Positions 44,805 to 52,379 of a DNA stretch of 64,000 nucleotides are shown in pieces. The notes beneath the pieces are model-generated. The model was not told where the DNA came from. It ran no database searches and saw only the letters and a list, made by a program, of their open reading frames with translations. The position numbers and the translations under genes are program-made. The stretch covers positions 4,588,001-4,652,000 of the forward strand of contig NC_017030.1 in the NCBI RefSeq assembly GCF_000255295.1, written 5' to 3'. The stretch is from Corallococcus coralloides DSM 2259. GTDB taxonomy: Bacteria > Myxococcota > Myxococcia > Myxococcales > Myxococcaceae. Position 1 is the stretch's first letter; each line of letters starts with the position of its first letter.

Positions 44805-46283
44805 ATGGCGTTCAATCTGATCGAAGCAGTCGGCTCACAATTCATGCAGAAGGGATTGCTCCAGAAGATCAGCGGTTCGCTCGGCGAGGATCCGCAGGCC
44901 ACCACCAAGGCGCTGCCGGGCGCCATCGCCGCCGTGGCCGCGGGCGTCGTGGATCAGGGCGGGAACGAGGCCGGTGCCCACCGCCTGCTGACGAAGCTCA
45001 ACGAGGGCGGCTACACCGGACCGGACGCGGCCCCACGCGCCGGTGGCGTCGGCGAGGGGCTCCTCGACGAGGAGGAGAGCGGGAAGGGGATGCTGAGCGG
45101 CATCTTCGGCAACAAGCTGGGCGGCGTCACCGAAGGGCTCACGCGCTTCGGCGGGATGCGCAACGCCGGCTCGGCGACGCGGCTGTTGTCCCTGGCCGCA
45201 CCCATGCTGATGGGCGTCCTGGGCAAGCAGGTGCGCGACCAGCGCATGGGTTCCTCCGGGCTGATGCAGCTGCTCAACGGCCAGCGCAACAACATCGCCG
45301 CCGCGCTGCCCGCGGGACTCGGCGGCATCCTGGGCTTTGGAGGTGCGCGCCACGCCGTCGCGGAGGTCATCGAACCCCACCGCGAGACCGTGACGCAGGT
45401 CCGTGAGACAGCGCCCGTGCGCGAGGCCCACACCGTGCGCGAGACGACGCCCCGGACGACCTACAACCGCCCGCCGGAGAAGAAGAGGAGCATCGCCGGC
45501 TGGGCGGTCCCGCTGGCCCTGCTCGCCCTGGTCGTGCTCGCGTGGGGCGCCCTGCGTGGCCGCCGGGACGAGCGCCGGGCGCCGCAGGTGACCCGCACCA
45601 CGACACCTGCCCCGCAGGAGCGCGTCGCGCAGACCCCCCAGCCCGCGCAGACCCCGCCCGTGGCGCCTCCCGCGGAGCCGCCGACCCCGCCCGCGACGGG
45701 TGGCGCCGGCACGGTGGAGAACGAGGGCACGGGCGGCTCCGGTACGCAGCCAGGTGAGAGCGCCAACATGGCGGCCGACGCGGGCACGGGCGGCTCCGGC
45801 GGCGACGTGGAGAAGGAGACCGCGGGCGCGGCGGACACCCAGAAGCCGGAGGAGGCGGGCACCGGCGGCTCGGGCCAGGAGAAGATGCGCGCGAGCGACC
45901 CCAACAGCCTGCGTGAGGCCTTCAACGGCCCGAGCGCGGAGCAGGGCTTCGTGCTGGAGGGCGTGGAGTTCAAGACGGGCTCGTCGCAGCTCACCGCGAA
46001 GAGCCAGAAGATGGTGGGCGAGCTGGGCACGCTGATGGAGGAGAAGTCCGACGCGCGCGTGCGCATCAACGGCTTCACCGACTCCACCGGCGACGCGGAC
46101 GCCAACCGTCAGCTGTCGGAGAGCCGCGCGGAGAGCGTGCGCCGGGCGCTCGTGCGCCGAGGCATCCCGCAGGACCGCATCGAAGTCAGCGGCGAGGGTG
46201 ACGCGAATCCCATCGCCTCCAACGACACTCCCGAGGGCCGCGTGCAGAACCGACGCATCGAGGTGCAGGTGCTCGGTCAGTGA
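44805..46283 (+). CDS. DUF937/YidB-like protein fused to an OmpA peptidoglycan-binding domain
   Basis: The start MAFNLIEAVGSQFMQKGLLQ at 44805 has GGGAGG upstream; the frame before it belongs to intergenic sequence. The 492-residue protein has an N-terminal DUF937 (YidB-like) part (about 1-190, with GMRNAGSATRLLSLAAPMLM and GLGGILGFGG). A single membrane helix follows (SIAGWAVPLALLALVVLAWG, about 230-250). A Gly/Thr-rich linker with three GTGGSG units leads to an OmpA-like C-terminus (LEGVEFKTGSSQLTAKSQKM, NGFTDSTGDADANRQLSESR, RVQNRRIEVQVL). It would span the inner membrane and bind peptidoglycan. It follows the SpoIID gene by 209 bases on the same strand. Confidence 0.9.
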   Translation: MAFNLIEAVGSQFMQKGLLQKISGSLGEDPQATTKALPGAIAAVAAGVVDQGGNEAGAHRLLTKLNEGGYTGPDAAPRAGGVGEGLLDEEESGKGMLSGIFGNKLGGVTEGLTRFGGMRNAGSATRLLSLAAPMLMGVLGKQVRDQRMGSSGLMQLLNGQRNNIAAALPAGLGGILGFGGARHAVAEVIEPHRETVTQVRETAPVREAHTVRETTPRTTYNRPPEKKRSIAGWAVPLALLALVVLAWGALRGRRDERRAPQVTRTTTPAPQERVAQTPQPAQTPPVAPPAEPPTPPATGGAGTVENEGTGGSGTQPGESANMAADAGTGGSGGDVEKETAGAADTQKPEEAGTGGSGQEKMRASDPNSLREAFNGPSAEQGFVLEGVEFKTGSSQLTAKSQKMVGELGTLMEEKSDARVRINGFTDSTGDADANRQLSESRAESVRRALVRRGIPQDRIEVSGEGDANPIASNDTPEGRVQNRRIEVQVLGQ

Positions 46284-46317
46284 TCCCCCGGCACGCGGCC
46301 CCGGCGGCGTCCGGTCC

Positions 46318-47151
46318 TCATGGGGAGGGCCGGGCGCCGCTGTCTTGAGTCACGGCGGACGGCTCCGGCCGGTGCAGCGGTTCGCCCAGCAGGTCCGCCA
46401 GGTCGAACGCGTCCAGCAGCGCGTGGCCCTTCAGGTCGTTGTTGAAGAACACCCACGCCGTCCGGCCCGAGTCGCGCCAGGCCTCGAGCCCTTGCGCCAC
46501 CCGCCGGAGTGCGCGGCGCCCATAGCGGCCCTCGTAGCGCCCGTGCGCGCCATGGAAGCGCAGGTAGCGGAAGCCGCCGGTGGGGCGGGGTACCGGCACG
46601 TCCACGAGGTCGTGCTCGCACACCGCCGCGCCGTACGCGTCCAGCAACGCGAGCACCTCCGGGTGGTACCAGGCCGCGTGCCGGAACTCGAAGACGTGCT
46701 GGACGCCGCCCGGCAGGTGGGCGAGGAAGCGCTCCAGCCGCTCGGGGTCCGGCTTCGTCATGTTCGGCGGCAGCTGCCACAGGATGGGCCCCAGCAGGCT
46801 GCCCAGGCGGAAGACCCGCGAGTGGAAGAGCTCCACGCCCTCGCCGACCTCCTTGAGGCGCTTCAGGTGCGTGAGGAAGCGGCTGCCCTTGCACGCGAAG
46901 CGGAACCCGCGCGGCACCTGCTCCCGCCAGCCGTCCACGGCCGCCTCCGTGGGCAGGCGGTAGAACGTGGCGTTGAGCTCCACGGTGGAGAACACGCGCG
47001 CGTAGTAGGGGAGCCAGCGGCGGACCGGCAGCCCGTCCGGATAGAAGAGCCCCTTCCAGTGCTTGTAGACGTACCCGCTGGTCCCCAGGTGGATGGCCGC
47101 CATGGGCTGGAGGATGGGCACGCCCCCCGCGCGTGGCCGCGCCCTGTCCAC
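46318..47151 (-). CDS. DUF72 domain protein
   Basis: DUF72 proteins are TIM-barrel-like cytoplasmic proteins of unknown function. The family start IHLGTSGYVYKHWKGLFYPD is present, with FYRLPTEAAVDGWREQVPRG, SRFLTHLKRL and the C-terminal YLRFHGAHGRYEGRYGRRAL and WVFFNNDLKGHALLDA. The GTG at 47151 has GGGAGG nine bases upstream and is chosen, giving 277 residues; the ATG at 47103 would start right at the conserved domain but has no ribosome site. It is divergent from lipA across 110 bases that hold an inverted repeat. Confidence 0.88.
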   Translation of the reverse strand: MDRARPRAGGVPILQPMAAIHLGTSGYVYKHWKGLFYPDGLPVRRWLPYYARVFSTVELNATFYRLPTEAAVDGWREQVPRGFRFACKGSRFLTHLKRLKEVGEGVELFHSRVFRLGSLLGPILWQLPPNMTKPDPERLERFLAHLPGGVQHVFEFRHAAWYHPEVLALLDAYGAAVCEHDLVDVPVPRPTGGFRYLRFHGAHGRYEGRYGRRALRRVAQGLEAWRDSGRTAWVFFNNDLKGHALLDAFDLADLLGEPLHRPEPSAVTQDSGARPSP

Positions 47152-47193
47152 CGCGTTACACCTCCCGGAAGTTGTCCTCGGGGTTGGCCCGCG

Positions 47194-47210
47194 CTAACGC
47201 GAGGCGTTAG
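47194..47210. repeat. Perfect 7-bp inverted repeat, candidate operator
   Basis: CTAACGC (47194-47200) and GCGTTAG (47204-47210) flank GAG. The repeat lies in the divergent region between the DUF72 gene and lipA, about 11 bases upstream of a candidate -35. It could be a binding site for a dimeric regulator of lipA or of both genes. Confidence 0.5.
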
Positions 47211-47220
47211 GGCTTCACGC

Positions 47221-47248
47221 TTGACCCTGCTTTCACCCACCCTCTAGA
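47221..47248 (+). promoter_or_regulatory. Candidate promoter of lipA
   Basis: TTGACC (47221-47226) and TCTAGA (47243-47248) are 16 bases apart, ending 13 bases before the lipA ATG. The short leader would leave only a weak AAGG ribosome site. Tentative. Confidence 0.4.
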
Positions 47249-47261
47249 AGGCCCGCGACCC

Positions 47262-48191
47262 ATGGCGACTCCCGACCGGTTTCCCCTCCCACAGGTCTCT
47301 GAAAGCACCCGTAAACCCGAGTGGTTGAAGGTGCGCCTGCCTCATGGCGAGGGCTATGAGCGGGTGAAGGCCATCGTGAAGCGGGTGGGGCTGTCCACGG
47401 TGTGCGAGGAAGCCCGCTGCCCGAACATCGCCGAGTGCTGGGGCGGTGGCACCGCCACGGTGATGCTGATGGGCGAGGTGTGCACGCGCGCCTGCCGCTT
47501 CTGCCACGTGAAGGTGGGGGCGCCCCCGCCGCTGGACCCGATGGAGCCCATCCATCTGGCGCAGGCGGTGCGGGAGATGAACCTGGAGTACATCGTCGTC
47601 ACGTCGGTGAACCGCGACGACCGTCCGGACGGTGGCGCCGGCCACTTCGCGTCCGCCATCCGGGAGCTGCGCAAGGAGAGTCCGCGCACGCTCGTGGAGG
47701 TCCTCATCCCCGACTTCAAGGGGAAGGAAGAGGACTTGGCCACGGTGGCGCAGGCGAAGCCGCACGTGGTGGCGCACAACGTGGAGACGGTGGAGCGGCT
47801 GACGCCCACGGTGCGCGACCGCCGCGCGACGTACCGCCAGTCCCTGCGCGTGCTGGAGTACCTGAAGAACCGCCCGGAGAAGGTCTACACCAAGACGTCC
47901 GTCATGGTGGGCCTGGGCGAGACGGACGAGGAGCTGGAGCGCACGTTCAAGGACCTGCGCGATGTCGGCGTGGACGTGCTCACCCTGGGCCAGTACCTGC
48001 AGCCGTCGCAGTACCACCTGCGCGTGGAGCGCTTCGTGACGCCCGCGCAGTTCGAAGCCTACAAGGCGCTGGCGGAGTCCTTCGGATTCCTCTACGTGGC
48101 TTCCGGGCCGCTGGTTCGCTCCAGCTACCGCGCCGCCGAGTTCTTCATGAAGGGCCTGATGGAGCGCGAGCGCGTCGAGCGACTCGGCTGA
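47262..48191 (+). CDS. lipA: Lipoyl synthase LipA
   Basis: LipA inserts two sulfurs into protein-bound octanoyl groups to make lipoyl. The 309-residue protein has the auxiliary cluster motif CEEARCPNIAEC (Cys 48, 53, 59) and the radical-SAM motif CTRACRFC (Cys 74, 78, 81). The C-terminal SSYRAAEF region carries the Ser that ligates the auxiliary cluster in LipA proteins. It is directly upstream of a lipoyl-bearing E2 and two genes away from lipB, so octanoyl transfer, sulfur insertion and a target protein are encoded together. Confidence 0.97.
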   Translation: MATPDRFPLPQVSESTRKPEWLKVRLPHGEGYERVKAIVKRVGLSTVCEEARCPNIAECWGGGTATVMLMGEVCTRACRFCHVKVGAPPPLDPMEPIHLAQAVREMNLEYIVVTSVNRDDRPDGGAGHFASAIRELRKESPRTLVEVLIPDFKGKEEDLATVAQAKPHVVAHNVETVERLTPTVRDRRATYRQSLRVLEYLKNRPEKVYTKTSVMVGLGETDEELERTFKDLRDVGVDVLTLGQYLQPSQYHLRVERFVTPAQFEAYKALAESFGFLYVASGPLVRSSYRAAEFFMKGLMERERVERLG

Positions 48192-48234
48192 CCGGACGCA
48201 CCCCTTCCCCAACCAGAGAGAGACACTCCCGCTC

Positions 48235-49506
48235 ATGGCGACTTTCGAATTCAAGCTCCCGGATCTCGGCGAAGGCGTGGCGGAGGGCGAGCTCGTCAAG
48301 TGGCACGTCAAGGAGGGCGACCTGGTGAAGGAAGACCAGGTGCTCTGTGAGGTGATGACGGACAAGGCGACCGTCACGGTGCCCAGCCCCCACGCCGGCC
48401 GCGTCGTGAAGACGCACGGCCGTGAGGGCGACATGGCGAAGGTGCACCAACTGCTGGTGACGCTGGAGATGGAGGGCGGTGCTCCCGCGGCGCAGGCTCC
48501 TGCCCATGGGGCCCCGGCGTCCCACGGCGCTCCGGCTGCGAGCCCCGCCCAGGCGGCGGCGCCCGCGGCCGCGGCTTCCTCCACGAAGGTGCTGGCCACG
48601 CCCGTCACGCGCCGCATGGCGCGCGAGCATGGCCTGGACCTGGCGGAGATCTCCGGCACTGGTCCGCAGGGCCGCGTGACGAAGGCGGACGTGGTGGCGG
48701 CGCTGGAGGGTGGCAACGGCGCGCCGAAGAAGAACGAGGTCGCGGCCTCCGCGCCCCAGGCCGCGCGTCCGGCGGCGCCGCCGGTGGCCTCCGGCAAGGG
48801 CGACGAGCGCATCGCGCTGCGCGGCCTGCGCAAGAAGATCGCCGAGAAGATGGTGCGCTCGAAGTTCACGATGCCGCACTTCGCGTTCGTGGAGGAGGTG
48901 GACGCCACGGACCTGGTCGCGCTGCGCACGCGGCTCAACAGCCAACTGGCGGCGGCCGGGGACGGCACGAAGCTGACCTACCTGCCGTTCATCGTGAAGG
49001 CGACCATCGCCGCGATGAAGAAGTTCCCGCACCTCAACGCGAACTTCGACGAGGCGACGCAGGAGCTGGTGGTGCGCGGCGAGTACAACATCGGCATCGC
49101 GGTGGCCACGCCGGACGGCCTCACGGTGGCGGTGGTGCGCAACGCGGACCAGCTCACGCTGGGCGAGCTGGCGAAGGAGATCTCCCGCCTGAGCGTCGCG
49201 GCGCGCGACCGCAAGCTGAAGATGGAGGAGCTGACGGGCGGCACCTTCACGATTACGTCGCTGGGGCAGAGCGGCGGCCTGTTCGCCACGCCCATCCTGA
49301 ACCACCCGGAGGTGGGCATCCTGGGCGTTCACAAGCTGAAGAAGCGCCCGGCGGTGAAGAACGACCAGGTCGTGGTCCGGGACATGATGAACCTGTCGCT
49401 GTCCTGCGACCACCGCGTCATCGACGGCGATGTCGCGGCGAGCTTCGTGTACGAGATCATCAAGTACCTGGAAGCGCCGGACCTGCTGTTCCTCGCGATG
49501 GCGTGA
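48235..49506 (+). CDS. 2-oxoacid dehydrogenase E2 (dihydrolipoamide acyltransferase)
   Basis: The 423-residue protein has one lipoyl domain (residues 1-78; EVMTDKATVTVPSP with the lipoylated Lys 44) and an Ala/Pro linker. An E1/E3-binding domain follows (LATPVTRRMAREHGLDLAEI, GPQGRVTKADVVAAL, about 120-160). The catalytic domain ends SCDHRVIDGDVAASFVYEII, giving the active-site His 393 and Asp 397. The VMTDKATV sequence resembles branched-chain 2-oxoacid E2 proteins more than classical pyruvate E2, but the E1 genes are not nearby, so the substrate is open. It sits 43 bases after lipA. E3 is probably the lpdA product at 29.4 kb. Confidence 0.94.
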   Translation: MATFEFKLPDLGEGVAEGELVKWHVKEGDLVKEDQVLCEVMTDKATVTVPSPHAGRVVKTHGREGDMAKVHQLLVTLEMEGGAPAAQAPAHGAPASHGAPAASPAQAAAPAAAASSTKVLATPVTRRMAREHGLDLAEISGTGPQGRVTKADVVAALEGGNGAPKKNEVAASAPQAARPAAPPVASGKGDERIALRGLRKKIAEKMVRSKFTMPHFAFVEEVDATDLVALRTRLNSQLAAAGDGTKLTYLPFIVKATIAAMKKFPHLNANFDEATQELVVRGEYNIGIAVATPDGLTVAVVRNADQLTLGELAKEISRLSVAARDRKLKMEELTGGTFTITSLGQSGGLFATPILNHPEVGILGVHKLKKRPAVKNDQVVVRDMMNLSLSCDHRVIDGDVAASFVYEIIKYLEAPDLLFLAMA

Positions 49507-49527
49507 GGACACGCGTCGTGGGGCACT

Positions 49528-49559
49528 CCCGACCGCTCCTGCTCCGGGGAGCGGCCGGG
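49528..49559 (+). terminator. Hairpin after the E2 gene
   Basis: CCGCTCC (49533-49539) pairs with GGAGCGG (49548-49554), extended by CCCG/CGGG outside one mismatch. It lies 22 bases after the E2 stop and has no T-run, so it may be only a partial terminator before the next gene at 49606. Confidence 0.4.
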
Positions 49560-49605
49560 ACGCGGGGGACCTCCGGACCAGCAACGTTGAAGGCGGGCAT
49601 CCGCG

Positions 49606-51291
49606 ATGGCCGACAATCCCCGTGAGTTGATCCGCGCCGCGCAGACCGCCGAGCTCCAGGGAGACCGTGCGCGAGCGGCGGAGTGCCTGGAGCAGGCCGC
49701 CGCGCTGTACCAGAAGTCCGGGCACACCTCGCGCGCCTCGCAGCTGTTGAGGCAGGCGCGCCAGTTGAAGGCCCGCGACCCGGACGTCAGCCCGGCCTTC
49801 ACCGCGGCGATGACGGGCAACAAGGAAGCGGCGGCCTACCGCACGGTGAGCTGGGGCGACGCCGTCTCCAACGCGTTCAACGACAAGGTGGACGCCGTGG
49901 TGCACACGCTGGAGGAGCCCACCGTGACCGGTGGCTCGGCGTTGCCCACCGAGCCCGGCCTGCCCAAGCTCGCCGGAAGGATCGCCGCCATCGGTGCGCC
50001 GTCCCCGGCCGAGGCCATCACCCCGCCTGACGGGACCGTCTCCGCGAGCCAGGCTCCGAACAAGGCCACCGTTTCCGAGGGAACCGCCGGTATTGATGCC
50101 GGAAGTCCAAGTGCGGAGAAGGAGACGCCCGCTTCCGGCGGTGAGCGGCAGTCGCCCGCGTTCGCCTCGGAAGATGACTCGCGGGGTGCGTCGGGTGACG
50201 ACGACGTCGTCGTCCCGGGCGGAATGCTCCTGCCTCCGGAAGAGGACGAACTCGACCCCGCGACCGGCCTGCTGCGCGCCTCGGGCGCCGAGGACACTGT
50301 CGTCCCCGGAGGACTCCTGCGGCCGCCGGACGAGGACACCTCGCCCGTGCACGCCGAACCCGCGCGGGGCCGCCGGCGCGAGAAGCGCATCATCGAACGG
50401 GGCCCCACCCGCGCGGACCCGGCCCTGGACGCATGGTGCTCGTTCTGCTGCCGGCCCCGGGGCGAGGTGGGCGACCTGGTGGCGGGCCCGGCGGGCGCGT
50501 TCATCTGCAAGGGCTGCCTGGGCGAATCCCAGGGCCTGCTGGGCGACGTCGTCGCTCTGTCCTCCGTGCGCAAGCCCGTGCCCGTGGTGGAGGAGCCGCG
50601 CGCCGGAGTCGTGGAGATGGTGGGCCACGACGAGGTGAAGACCCTGCTGGAGCGCACGCTCCAGGCGGGCGCTCGGTGCCTGCTGCTCGTGGGGCCGGAG
50701 GGCTGCGGCAAGAGCCTCTTCTTCCAGTCGCTCCAGCGGCGCGGCCTGGGCGTGCTCGCGTCCATGGACGCGCTGGAGTCCACGCCGGGCACGGAGCCGC
50801 TCCTCGTGGAGGACGTCGACCGCCTGGAGCCCCGGGCCCAGGCCACGCTGACCGCGTTCCTCGCGAACCGCCCGGCGCGCGCGGTGGTGATGAGCGCGCG
50901 CGGCGCCGTGTCGTCGCTGGGCCTGTGGGTGCGAGGGGAGGGCGGCAGCCTGCCCGTCCCCACCACCGCGGGCATGATCGAAGCCGTGCAGGGCACCGTG
51001 CCGGTGTCGCTCCTGGAGCGAGTGCAGGTGCTGCTCCCGGTGCGCCGCCCCACGGTGCCGGAGCTGGTCGAAGTGGCCCGCCGCACCCTGTCCCTGCGCC
51101 AGCCGGCGGTGACGTTGTCCGAAGAAGTCCTGGGGGCGTTCGCCGCCGAAGCGGTCCGCTCTCCACGCGCGGGGCATGAGCTCCAGGCGCTGCTGTCGCG
51201 CGTCTACGCGGGCAGCTGGAGCCTGGAAGCGGCCCAGACGCCCGCCGCGCCATCCCACAACCCACGAGGGGGGCGAAAGGGATCACCATGA
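49606..51291 (+). CDS. TPR-like / ClpX-type zinc finger / ATP-binding domain protein
   Basis: The 561-residue protein starts at ATG 49606. The N-terminal 60 residues form TPR-like helices (AAQTAELQGDRARAAECLEQ, AAALYQKSGHTSRASQLLRQ). A disordered acidic linker with repeated VVPGG-LL-PPxE blocks reaches residue 275. Then CSFCCRPRG...FICKGCLGE gives Cys 278, 281, 301 and 304 in the CX2C-X19-CX2C spacing of the ClpX zinc-binding domain. The C-terminal part has a P-loop (GPEGCGKS, 363-370), a Walker-B-like LLVEDVDRL and an AAA-type lid (LVEVARRTLSLRQPAVTLSE). No known gene with this order comes to mind. It overlaps lipB by four bases and follows the E2 gene, suggesting a role in assembly or quality control of lipoylated enzymes; this is inferred. 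Confidence 0.82.
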   Translation: MADNPRELIRAAQTAELQGDRARAAECLEQAAALYQKSGHTSRASQLLRQARQLKARDPDVSPAFTAAMTGNKEAAAYRTVSWGDAVSNAFNDKVDAVVHTLEEPTVTGGSALPTEPGLPKLAGRIAAIGAPSPAEAITPPDGTVSASQAPNKATVSEGTAGIDAGSPSAEKETPASGGERQSPAFASEDDSRGASGDDDVVVPGGMLLPPEEDELDPATGLLRASGAEDTVVPGGLLRPPDEDTSPVHAEPARGRRREKRIIERGPTRADPALDAWCSFCCRPRGEVGDLVAGPAGAFICKGCLGESQGLLGDVVALSSVRKPVPVVEEPRAGVVEMVGHDEVKTLLERTLQAGARCLLLVGPEGCGKSLFFQSLQRRGLGVLASMDALESTPGTEPLLVEDVDRLEPRAQATLTAFLANRPARAVVMSARGAVSSLGLWVRGEGGSLPVPTTAGMIEAVQGTVPVSLLERVQVLLPVRRPTVPELVEVARRTLSLRQPAVTLSEEVLGAFAAEAVRSPRAGHELQALLSRVYAGSWSLEAAQTPAAPSHNPRGGRKGSP

Positions 51292-52373
51292 ACACGCTCA
51301 CCGTCTTCCGCCTGGGCCGGGTGGAGTACGAGGACGGACTGAAGCTGATGCACCTGTTCGGCGAGGCCCGCCTGCAGGAGCGCATCGGGGACGCGCTGCT
51401 GCTCCTGGAGCACCCGCCCGTCCTCACGCTGGGCCGCGCCGCGAAGCGCGAGAACATCACCGCCACGGACGCGCGCCTCTCGGAAGAGGGCGTGGAGGTG
51501 TTCGACACCAACCGCGGCGGCGACGTCACCTACCACGGCCCCGGACAGGTGGTGGGCTACCCCATCCTCCTGTTGCCGCCCGAGCGCCGCGACGTGCGCC
51601 GCTACGTGCGCGACGTGGAGCGCGGCCTCATCCAGACGCTCGCGGCCTTCGGCCTCACCGCCGGCGCCATCCCCAAGTGGCCGGGCGTGTGGCTGGGGCA
51701 GGAAGGTTCACCGGACGCGCGGAAGATCGGCGCCATTGGCGTGCACCTGTCGCGCTGGCTCACCACGCACGGCTTCGCGCTCAACGTGAACACGAACCTG
51801 GAGCACTTCCAGCTCATCGTCCCGTGCGGCATCCGCGAAGCGGGCGTCACGTCCATGCAGCGCGAGCTGGGCCACCCCGTGTCCGTCCCGGACGTGGAGG
51901 AGGTGCTCGCGCGCGAGTTCACGCAGGTGTTCGACGCCCAGCGCGTGGACGGCACGGTGGACCTGCGCACGGTGAGCGTCGCCGTGATGCACGGCCGGGG
52001 GCTCGAAGCGCGCGTGCTGCTGCTACGCCGGACGCCGGAGCGCGGAGGCTTCTGGCAGACGGTGACGGGGCGCCTGGAGCCGGGCGAGTCCCCCGTGGAG
52101 GCCGCCCGCCGCGAGGTGGCGGAGGAGACGGGCCTCCAGCTCCCCGTGGTGGACCTGGCCTACCGTCACGCGTTCGCGCTGGGGGACGCGCTGCCACCGA
52201 AGCTGGTGGAGGAGCACGGCTTCACGGTGCACGCAGCGCCGGACACCCAGGTGCGCCTGGGCCCGGAGCACGATGCCTTCGAGTGGGTGGACGTGCCCAC
52301 CGCGCTCGCGCGGCTGCCCTTCCGGGGCCTGCGCGAGACGGTGACCCGGGCGCTCAAAGCGCCCAGGCCGTGA
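51288..52373 (+). CDS. lipB: Octanoyltransferase LipB fused to a Nudix hydrolase
   Basis: LipB moves octanoyl from acyl carrier protein to lipoyl domains. Residues 1-215 are the transferase: TNRGGDVTYHGPGQVVGYPI, ARKIGAIGVHLSRWLTTHGF (catalytic Lys) and FQLIVPCGI (catalytic Cys). After a short linker, residues 225-350 form a Nudix domain with the complete Nudix box at 261-283 (G-x5-E-x7-R-E-V-x-E-E-T-G-L, beginning GRLEPGESPVEAA). At 361 residues the protein is about 140 longer than ordinary LipB. The Nudix substrate is unknown; a nucleotide or CoA/acyl-adenylate would fit, but this is speculation. The start overlaps the zinc-finger/ATPase gene by 4 bases. Confidence 0.95.
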   Translation: MNTLTVFRLGRVEYEDGLKLMHLFGEARLQERIGDALLLLEHPPVLTLGRAAKRENITATDARLSEEGVEVFDTNRGGDVTYHGPGQVVGYPILLLPPERRDVRRYVRDVERGLIQTLAAFGLTAGAIPKWPGVWLGQEGSPDARKIGAIGVHLSRWLTTHGFALNVNTNLEHFQLIVPCGIREAGVTSMQRELGHPVSVPDVEEVLAREFTQVFDAQRVDGTVDLRTVSVAVMHGRGLEARVLLLRRTPERGGFWQTVTGRLEPGESPVEAARREVAEETGLQLPVVDLAYRHAFALGDALPPKLVEEHGFTVHAAPDTQVRLGPEHDAFEWVDVPTALARLPFRGLRETVTRALKAPRP

Positions 52374-52379
52374 CGCCCG

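Noticed and set aside
49606-51291. Assignment of the zinc-finger/ATPase protein as ClpX
   Set aside because: The zinc-finger spacing fits, but the order of domains, the long disordered linker and the absence of recognisable ClpX pore and IGF loops do not. It should not be called clpX.
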